Origin: Alphaproteobacteria bacterium
Lineage (GTDB): Bacteria; Pseudomonadota; Alphaproteobacteria; Rhodobacterales; Rhodobacteraceae
Length of the DNA: 10,595 bases
Direction of reading: 5' to 3'
Assembly (NCBI GenBank): GCA_024279075.1
Contig: JAJRRX010000277.1
Span: forward strand, 1 to 10,595
How positions within the stretch are numbered: the first letter of the stretch is position 1; each line of letters begins with the position of its first letter. Positions 5,572 to 10,595 of the stretch are shown here, piece after piece. The notes below the pieces were generated by a model, which made no database searches, was not told the origin of the DNA, and worked only from the letters and a program-made list of their open reading frames with translations. Both the position numbers and the translations under genes were made by a program.

Positions 5572-6575
5572 TGGATTTCAAACAGATAGAGGGCTATCTT
5601 TCAGCGAATGTTGAAGGATTCCAAGGGCCGATTGAGGCCGCCAAAACCCCGTCAGGGCAGAGCAACCCGACCTACATCATTACCACCCCAAGCGGTAAAT
5701 ACGTGCTGCGGAGCAAGCCTGCAGGCAAGCTTTTGAAATCGGCCCATGCGGTAGACCGTGAGTTCAGGGTGCTAAAATCGCTGCATGCGCAGGGGCTTCC
5801 CGTGCCCGAAGTATTTGTGCTCTGTGATGATCGCACGATCTCGGACACCATGTTTTACCTGATGGCATTTTCCGAGGGGGAAAACTACGGCGACCCGCGC
5901 TTAAAAGGGCTTAGCCCTACGGCCCGCCGTGAAGTGTATGACCAGATGAATATAGGCCTTACACAGGTGCATAAGGTTGACCTCAAACAAGCAGGCCTAC
6001 AAGATTACGGCCCGCCGGGAAATTATTTTGAGCGCCAATTAAGCCGCTGGAGCAAACAATATGAAGCCAGTGCCACCGAGACCATTCCTGCGATGGATGG
6101 GCTTATCAACTGGCTGGCCAGCAACCTGCCGCCGGATGATGGCACGGTGGCGCTCGTGCATGGTGATTGGCGGATTGATAACTTGCTTTTTGATAGCAAA
6201 ACCAACGCGCTAACAGCCATACTTGATTGGGAGCTTTCAACCCTTGGCCACCCGTTAGCAGACCTAGGCGCGCAGCTAATGCAATGGCAAATGCCCGTGG
6301 GCGCTGAGGGGCGCGGGCTGGCAGGGGTAAACCGCGAAGCGCTCGGCATTCCGACGGATAAGGCCTATGTGGCCGATTATGCGGCGCGCATGGGCATCGC
6401 TATACCTGATATGCGCTTTTACGTGGCCTTCAGTTTCTTTCGTATGGCGGCTATATTGCAAGGGGTTAAAAGGCGGGCGCTGGATGGCAATGCCTCCAAC
6501 CCGAAAAAGGCGCTGGCATTAGGGGCCTATGTTGGGCCATTTGCCGAGGCCGGGTTGCAGCAAGCTAAGGCTTAG
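5571..6575 (+). CDS. APH-fold phosphotransferase, probable 4-hydroxyacyl-CoA kinase
   Basis: A 334-residue protein of the aminoglycoside phosphotransferase fold. The catalytic loop LVHGDWRIDNLLF has His197-Gly-Asp199 with Asn204, and the metal-binding Asp219 sits in ILDWELSTLGHPLADLG. An N-terminal Gly-Gln-Ser-Asn-Pro-Thr-Tyr stretch with VLRSKP and a DREFRVL helix fits the nucleotide-binding lobe. This wording matches the N-terminal domain of ACAD10/11 rather than antibiotic-resistance enzymes. Together with the dehydrogenase just upstream it suggests phosphorylation of the 4-hydroxyl of an acyl-CoA, as done by LvaA in Pseudomonas putida. The ATG at 5571 shares its A with the dehydrogenase TGA. 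Domain order is reversed relative to the vertebrate fusion, where kinase precedes dehydrogenase. Its 3' end overlaps the convergent TfoX-like gene by 11 bases. A drug-resistance role is unlikely. Confidence 0.87.
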   Translation: MDFKQIEGYLSANVEGFQGPIEAAKTPSGQSNPTYIITTPSGKYVLRSKPAGKLLKSAHAVDREFRVLKSLHAQGLPVPEVFVLCDDRTISDTMFYLMAFSEGENYGDPRLKGLSPTARREVYDQMNIGLTQVHKVDLKQAGLQDYGPPGNYFERQLSRWSKQYEASATETIPAMDGLINWLASNLPPDDGTVALVHGDWRIDNLLFDSKTNALTAILDWELSTLGHPLADLGAQLMQWQMPVGAEGRGLAGVNREALGIPTDKAYVADYAARMGIAIPDMRFYVAFSFFRMAAILQGVKRRALDGNASNPKKALALGAYVGPFAEAGLQQAKA

Positions 6576-6894
6576 GGACAACCCCAAGCTTGTCCAGCTC
6601 ACGGGCCAGCGCGCTGGGATGGGCAGGCTTTGCCGCCGCCTTTAAAGCATCAAACTTTTTGCGTAATGCCGCTTTTTCAGCCCCTTGGCAATCATTCCAT
6701 GGGCGGCCTTGCAGGCCCATAACCAGCACATAATACCCGATAAAATGGGGCGGGGTGCCAGTGGCCAGCAGCCGCGCATAGGCGGCATCGGCCCCCAACT
6801 CCCGCAGCTCATCCGCGCTCGAAATCCCCGCCCGCGCGAAGCTTTTGTCAGAGGCGGGGCCGAGGTTGCGGATGCTGGAGACGGGGTCAGTCAT
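6565..6894 (-). CDS. Stand-alone TfoX/Sxy C-terminal domain protein
   Basis: A 109-residue protein. Its first half, SSIRNLGPASDKSFARAGI followed by SADELRELGADAAYARL, matches the TfoX C-terminal domain (PF04994), a helix-hairpin-helix-like fold. The N-terminal TfoX domain of full-length Sxy/TfoX is absent, as is common in alphaproteobacteria. Sxy in gammaproteobacteria activates competence genes; whether the isolated C-terminal domain does anything similar is unknown, and I do not infer competence control. The second half is helical and basic (ALRKKFDALKAAAKPAHPS). The start ATG lies within the last codons of the upstream dehydrogenase gene (ATGACTGA, 8-base overlap). There is no clear ribosome-binding site, so translation is probably coupled. 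The 3' end overlaps the convergent kinase gene by 11 bases. Confidence 0.82.
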   Translation of the reverse strand: MTDPVSSIRNLGPASDKSFARAGISSADELRELGADAAYARLLATGTPPHFIGYYVLVMGLQGRPWNDCQGAEKAALRKKFDALKAAAKPAHPSALARELDKLGVVPKP

Positions 6895-7915
6895 TGGCGC
6901 GTTTTACGGAATCTTCAAAGCTGGCTTGGGCGGCTTGCCATGCTTCGCCATCAGGATAAGCCAGTAATGTGGGCAGAAGCTGGTCGGAGAAATCCTCGGA
7001 AGCTTCACGCGGCAGAAGCGACGGGAGGTTGTCGATCGAGGTGATCTCAACGCCGTCTTTTAGGGCCTCAAAAGGGGCCTCCCATGTGCTGGGGGCGCTA
7101 TAAATCGGCAGCGGGTTGAAATCCGAAAACGGGTCGCAAGAGACATCGGAAATCATCCGAAGCTTGCCTTGGCCGAGGTCTTTCGGGCGCACAAGCATTA
7201 GGCCAGGGCCTGTCATCAGCACGCAATTCACCATGAGATCATGATTAAGCAGAGCGTCTCGATCAAGATTGCGGGTTTCCTCAATATCCCACTCGGTTAC
7301 AGTGTAACCCGCCAGCTTTAGGGCCTCGGTCGCCCCTTGGCCCGAGCGCCCCTTGGCCCCGATGACAATCGCGGTTTTGTCGCCAGCCAGCCCGCGCAGA
7401 ATGTCCTCAACTTCGGCGCGGCTTGCAAAGCTGCTCACCCCGCCTTCAGGGCCAGCTTTACCTTGGGCTTGCGCGAGTTGCCGCCATGCAGCCAGTGCCG
7501 CCCCCATCCAACCGGCCCAATAGCCAAAAGCAGCCACGCGGCGGAGGTTAACCGTCAGGTATTCAAGGTCATACAGCTGCCCGCCGCCTCTGGTGAAACG
7601 AGAAATTTCAGCCTCCCAGCCTGATTGTTCCTTGTAAAGGTGGGCAAAGTGGATGAAGGGGCTGCGCAGCGCGGCAGGTGCCTCGGGTAGCTCTTTTAGG
7701 CCCAGAATGGTGGTGCTTTTCGAGGCGGTTTGCCAGCTGCCTTCGGGAATAATCTCGCAGCCAACCGCTGCATAGTCGGCATCGGAAAAAATACGGCGGG
7801 GGCTGTGCTCGACGCTCAGCTCAAAGCCTGCCTCAAGCATGGCTTTTGCGTTTTTCGGGGTCAGCGGCGTGCGGCGCTCGGTGGGGCGGGCTTCAGAGCG
7901 GAGAATGAACTTCAT
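6887..7915 (-). CDS. LYS1-like saccharopine dehydrogenase (NAD+, L-lysine-forming type)
   Basis: A 342-residue protein alignable by eye with yeast Lys1 along its length. RSEARPTERRTPLTP opens the alanine dehydrogenase/transhydrogenase-like N-terminal domain. Lys74 (GLKELPE) and His92 (HFAHLYK) sit where yeast Lys1 has its catalytic Lys77 and His96. LYDLEYL and RRVAAFGYWAGWMGAAL follow, then the nucleotide-binding loop GAKGRSGQGA at about 186-195, then ISDVSCDPFSDFNPLPIY and NLPSLLPREASEDFS. The family oxidises saccharopine to lysine and 2-oxoglutarate with NAD+, or the reverse. In bacteria that make lysine through diaminopimelate the role is unclear, so a lysine catabolic or other imine-reductase function is possible. 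An AGGA lies nine bases before the ATG. It is transcribed divergently from the flavoprotein gene, and the TfoX-domain gene overlaps its end. Confidence 0.88.
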   Translation of the reverse strand: MKFILRSEARPTERRTPLTPKNAKAMLEAGFELSVEHSPRRIFSDADYAAVGCEIIPEGSWQTASKSTTILGLKELPEAPAALRSPFIHFAHLYKEQSGWEAEISRFTRGGGQLYDLEYLTVNLRRVAAFGYWAGWMGAALAAWRQLAQAQGKAGPEGGVSSFASRAEVEDILRGLAGDKTAIVIGAKGRSGQGATEALKLAGYTVTEWDIEETRNLDRDALLNHDLMVNCVLMTGPGLMLVRPKDLGQGKLRMISDVSCDPFSDFNPLPIYSAPSTWEAPFEALKDGVEITSIDNLPSLLPREASEDFSDQLLPTLLAYPDGEAWQAAQASFEDSVKRAND

Positions 7916-7951
7916 AGCGCGATTCCTATTTGCTTAATCTGTGCTATGCTA

Positions 7952-7966
7952 TGCCCCGATGGGGCA
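7952..7966. promoter_or_regulatory. Perfect palindrome in the divergent intergenic region
   Basis: TGCCCC-GAT-GGGGCA is a perfect six-base inverted repeat with a three-base centre. It lies in the 132-base gap between the divergent LYS1-like and flavoprotein genes, about 37 bases before the first and 82 before the second start. Position and symmetry suit an operator acting on one or both promoters. It could also fold as a hairpin, but no T-run follows on either strand, so a terminator is less likely. Confidence 0.35.
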
Positions 7967-8047
7967 AGATGCCACGGTTAAAATTGCCCGTATCGGCTTA
8001 GGTAAGGCAAAAGCAAATTCCGGCCCGCGTGGCCATTTGGAGGGACT

Positions 8048-9178
8048 ATGACCCATATCATTATTCTTGGCAGCGGTTTTGGCGCGCTGACCGCCGTTAA
8101 GGAAATTCGCAAAGCCAAGGTGGAGGCGCAAATTACCGTGGTTTCGCCCAATAATCACCTGACCTATTTGCCAAGCCTGATCTGGATGCCCTCTGGCCTG
8201 CGCAACAGCGCCGATATTGATGTGAACCTTGAGAAGTTTTTCGCACGCGAAAATGTGGTCTGGCACCAAGGTTCGGTGGTGAATGTGAGCGACGGCGGGC
8301 GCACGGTGGAAACTGATCAAGGGATCCTGACCAATGATTATTTGATCATCGCCACGGGTGGGCGCTATATCCAGAAGCTGCCGGGCATTAAGGAACATGC
8401 GATTATTCCGTGCCAAGGGCCGAGCTTTGGCCAGATGATCCATGACCGGATAAACGCCATGGAGGGCGGCACGATTGCGGTTGGTTTTGGCACCAACCCT
8501 AAGGAGCCAAAGGCCGTGCGCGGCGGGCCGATGTTTGAGTTTTTGTTTAATATCGAGACCATGCTGAGGAAGCAGGGGCGGCGGGATAAGTTCAAGCTCG
8601 TATTCTTTAACGGCTCGGACAAGCCGGGGATTAGGCTGGGGGAGAAGGCGGTGAAAGGCTTGCTTAGCCAGATGAAAAAGCGCGGGATTGCGACGCATTT
8701 GGGCGCCAAGCCTATTCGGATTGAGGCCGATATGGTGGTGACCGAGCGGGAGGAAATTCCGGCGGACCTTGTGCTGATGATGCCGGGGCTGACGGGGCCG
8801 CTTTGGCTCGATAATACCGAGCTGCCGCGCTCCTCTGGCGGCTTTGTACAGGGCGATGAAAAGTGCCGCGTTGTGGGCTGGGATAAAACCTATGTGGTAG
8901 GGGATACCGGCTCGTTTCCGGGGCCGGAATGGCTGGCCAAGCAGGCGCATCAGGCTGATTTGCAGTCGGAAGCGGCGGTGGCGAATATTATCGGCGAGAT
9001 GAAGGGTGAGGCCCCAAGCCATGATTTTAAAGCCGAGCTGATTTGCATTGTCGATACGCTGGATACGGGAATTGTGGTTTATCGTAGCGAAAAACGCTCG
9101 TTTTTCTTGCCGACCTCAAAGCTTGGGCACTGGGCCAAACGGATTTTCGAGCGCATGTATCTGAAAAGCTATCGGTAG
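8048..9178 (+). CDS. Sulfide:quinone oxidoreductase-like FAD flavoprotein
   Basis: A 376-residue protein with an N-terminal FAD-binding loop GSGFGA (residues 8-13). IIATGG (100-105) and VVGDTGSFPGPEWLAKQAHQ (283-302) are typical of the two-dinucleotide-binding-domain family of sulfide:quinone reductases, flavocytochrome c sulfide dehydrogenases and type II NADH dehydrogenases. The C-terminal ICIVDTLDTGIVVY (332-345) and the amphipathic basic end (LGHWAKRIFERMYLKSYR) resemble SQR, whose tail attaches to the cytoplasmic membrane. Cysteines occur at 122, 273 and 333. Cys333 and Cys122 fall where SQR has conserved cysteines. The middle catalytic cysteine, expected before GPxxEF, is replaced: this protein reads AVRGGPMFEF (157-166). 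Sulfide oxidation is therefore uncertain; another quinone-linked role is possible. GGAGGG at 8039-8044 supports the ATG. The gene converges with purN. Confidence 0.78.
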   Translation: MTHIIILGSGFGALTAVKEIRKAKVEAQITVVSPNNHLTYLPSLIWMPSGLRNSADIDVNLEKFFARENVVWHQGSVVNVSDGGRTVETDQGILTNDYLIIATGGRYIQKLPGIKEHAIIPCQGPSFGQMIHDRINAMEGGTIAVGFGTNPKEPKAVRGGPMFEFLFNIETMLRKQGRRDKFKLVFFNGSDKPGIRLGEKAVKGLLSQMKKRGIATHLGAKPIRIEADMVVTEREEIPADLVLMMPGLTGPLWLDNTELPRSSGGFVQGDEKCRVVGWDKTYVVGDTGSFPGPEWLAKQAHQADLQSEAAVANIIGEMKGEAPSHDFKAELICIVDTLDTGIVVYRSEKRSFFLPTSKLGHWAKRIFERMYLKSYR

Positions 9179-9180
9179 GG

Positions 9181-9195
9181 TGGGGTTTTACCCCA
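9181..9195. terminator. Short hairpin between convergent genes, possible weak bidirectional terminator
   Basis: TGGGG-TTTTA-CCCCA, a five-base stem with a five-base loop, lies between the flavoprotein stop and the end of purN and overlaps the purN stop codon. The position between convergent genes suits a shared terminator. The stem is short and no T-run follows, so confidence is low. Confidence 0.3.
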
Positions 9196-9781
9196 ACAAC
9201 ATCTTCGCACGGTTCCCGACCGCAAAACGCCGCAGCACAACCGGATAGAGCTTATGCTCCAAGGGTAGCAGCCGTGCCGCGAGGTCATCTGCTGTGTCGC
9301 CCTCATGCACGGGAATCACCGCTTGGCCAAGAATTGGCCCGCCGTCTAGCTCGCCCGTCACCTCATGCACGGTGCAGCCGTGCACCGCCATACCCGCATC
9401 CAGCGCGCGTTGGTGGGTGTGCAGGCCCCGAAAAAGCGGCAGGATGGAGGGGTGGATGTTAAGCATTTTGCCCTGCCAGCGGGCTATGAATTCAGGGGCA
9501 AGAATGCGCATGAAGCCCGCGAGGCAGATGATATCTGGGGCCGCTGCCTCTAGCGCTTGGTTTAGGGCCGCCTCAAATGCGGTGCGGTCTCCCCTAAAAG
9601 CGCGGTGATCAATGCAGGCGGTCGGAATGCCGCGCGCTTTGGCCTTGGCCAGCCCGCCGGCATCGGGAATGTTTGCCAACACCAGCACGGGCTCGGCAGG
9701 GTGGTCGCGCTCCATATCTTGCACCAACGCCTCCATATTGGAGCCGCCGCCCGAGATCAAAATCGCCACCCGTTTTTTCAT
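9188..9781 (-). CDS. purN: Phosphoribosylglycinamide formyltransferase (GART, PurN)
   Basis: This enzyme transfers a formyl group from 10-formyltetrahydrofolate to GAR, the third step of IMP synthesis, in the cytoplasm. The 197-residue protein has the usual length. It shows the N-terminal phosphate-binding loop ISGGGSNMEAL (9-19), the folate-site stretch CLAGFMRIL (86-94), and the catalytic triad Asn108, His110 (in NIHPSILP) and Asp146 (in TGELDGGPILGQ). These match Escherichia coli Asn106, His108 and Asp144. The start ATG overlaps the purM stop by four bases (ATGA), so the two successive pathway genes are translationally coupled. The stop lies ten bases from that of the convergent flavoprotein gene. 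Confidence 0.97.
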   Translation of the reverse strand: MKKRVAILISGGGSNMEALVQDMERDHPAEPVLVLANIPDAGGLAKAKARGIPTACIDHRAFRGDRTAFEAALNQALEAAAPDIICLAGFMRILAPEFIARWQGKMLNIHPSILPLFRGLHTHQRALDAGMAVHGCTVHEVTGELDGGPILGQAVIPVHEGDTADDLAARLLPLEHKLYPVVLRRFAVGNRAKMLLG

Positions 9782-10595
9782 GCTAGCGTGCCGGAGTAAC
9801 CCATGCCTTCGCCATTGGTGACAGTGCCGATTTGCAAAACCGTCTCACCGTGCGCCACAAATATCGCGGTGAGGGCCTCGACGCTGTCTGCCGCCACAAT
9901 CGCCACCATGCCAATGCCGCAATTAAACGTTTTTAACATTTCGGCTTGATCCAGCCCTGCTTGCGCGGCCAGCCATTTTATATCCGGTGGCAGGGCCCAA
10001 GCCGAGAGGTTTACCTCTGCGCCAAGCCCCTCGGGCAGCGCGCGGGGCAGGTTTTCAGTTAATCCGCCGCCGGTGATGTGGGCCAGCGCGTGCAGCCCGC
10101 CGGCACGGTGGGCTGCGAGGCCCGAGCGCACGTAAAGCTTTGTTGGGGTCAACAAGGCTCTGCCAAGGATTTCGGGGCTGAAAGGGGAGGGGGCGTCCCA
10201 GCCCAGCCCTGACTGCTCAACAATTTTGCGCACAAGCGAATAACCGTTGGAATGCACGCCACTTGAGGCCAGACCAAGCAGCACATCGCCTGCCGCCACA
10301 CCGCTGGGCAGGCTATTTCCGCGCTCCATAGCGCCAACGCTAAAGCCCGCAAGATCAAAATCCCCTTTGGCATACATGCCCGGCATTTCGGCGGTTTCGC
10401 CGCCCACGAGGGCCGGGGGGCTTTGTTTGCAGCCCTCAGCAATGCCTGCAACCACAGTGGCAGCCTCATCCACATCGAGTTTGCCAGTGGCGAAATAATC
10501 AAGGAAAAACAGCGGCTCAGCGCCTTGGCAAACCAGATCATTGACGCACATGGCGACGAGATCTATGCCCACGGTATCCAGAATGCCGGTATCAA
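9778..10595 (-). CDS. purM: Phosphoribosylaminoimidazole synthetase (AIR synthetase, PurM), 5' end outside the window
   Basis: AIR synthetase closes the imidazole ring of FGAM with ATP, the fifth step of purine synthesis. The frame is open to the window edge and the true start lies beyond it. The GTG at 10572 is internal, since the preceding codons (DTGILDT) continue the family sequence before VGIDLVAMCVNDL. Recognisable segments in order are VCQGAEPLFFLDYFATGKL, LVGGETAEMPGMY, DLAGFSVGAMERG, GLASSGVHSNGYSLVR, TPTKLYV, LAHITGGGLTENLPRALPEG and TFNCGIGMVAIV. These belong to the PurM ATP-grasp-independent fold and its dimer interface. About 272 codons are visible of a usual 340-350, so the missing part is the N-terminal quarter with the glycine-rich region. 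The TGA stop overlaps the purN start. Confidence 0.96.
   Translation of the reverse strand, partial: DTGILDTVGIDLVAMCVNDLVCQGAEPLFFLDYFATGKLDVDEAATVVAGIAEGCKQSPPALVGGETAEMPGMYAKGDFDLAGFSVGAMERGNSLPSGVAAGDVLLGLASSGVHSNGYSLVRKIVEQSGLGWDAPSPFSPEILGRALLTPTKLYVRSGLAAHRAGGLHALAHITGGGLTENLPRALPEGLGAEVNLSAWALPPDIKWLAAQAGLDQAEMLKTFNCGIGMVAIVAADSVEALTAIFVAHGETVLQIGTVTNGEGMGYSGTLA

Noticed and set aside
5571..6575. Aminoglycoside-resistance kinase
   Set aside because: The fold is shared, but sequence wording and the coupled ACAD11-like dehydrogenase point to acyl-CoA metabolism.
7949..9022. Long minus-strand open frame of 357 codons opposite the flavoprotein gene
   Set aside because: Its product is rich in Arg, His, Pro and Gln with no recognisable domain. 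It lies entirely antisense to a gene with clear FAD-binding motifs and a good ribosome-binding site.

Overview
The window reads as ordinary chromosome of an alphaproteobacterium, most likely Rhodobacterales (Roseobacter-like). This rests on protein wording (a Peptidase_M50B-like membrane protein, DUF924, a stand-alone TfoX C-terminal domain, a fungal LYS1-like dehydrogenase), moderately high G+C, and a purM-purN pair joined by a 4-base overlap. The assignment is inference from family resemblance, not from a database search. Coding density is high, with mostly short or overlapping gene junctions.

Layout, left to right. On the + strand are the tail of an SLC13-type permease and an overlapping M50-like membrane peptidase. 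A low-G+C patch follows (about 870-1950). It carries, on the - strand, an unrecognised protein of about 200 residues, a 49-codon small ORF just downstream of it, and about 300 bases without a convincing gene. Next, on the + strand, are a YcaD-like major facilitator transporter and a DUF924 protein. A run of short palindromes separates these from a tRNA-Gly(CCC) gene on the - strand. A candidate promoter and a 14-base palindromic operator precede a translationally coupled pair: an ACAD10/11-type acyl-CoA dehydrogenase and an APH-fold phosphotransferase. On the - strand follow a TfoX C-terminal-domain protein and a LYS1-like saccharopine dehydrogenase with an 8-base overlap. Divergent from these, on the + strand, is a sulfide:quinone-oxidoreductase-like flavoprotein. 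The window ends with purN and a partial purM on the - strand.

The most informative unit is the dehydrogenase/kinase pair. Vertebrate ACAD10 and ACAD11 carry the same two domains on one polypeptide, and the levulinate pathway of Pseudomonas putida uses separate kinase and dehydrogenase proteins. In those systems a 4-hydroxyacyl-CoA is phosphorylated on its hydroxyl and then converted to an enoyl-CoA that can enter beta-oxidation. The pair here probably does the same with an unknown 4-hydroxy acid. The operator overlapping its likely transcription start suggests substrate-responsive repression. The least explained parts are the low-G+C island and the flavoprotein, which looks like SQR but seems to lack one of its catalytic cysteines. 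No integrase, transposase, CRISPR array or toxin-antitoxin module is recognisable.
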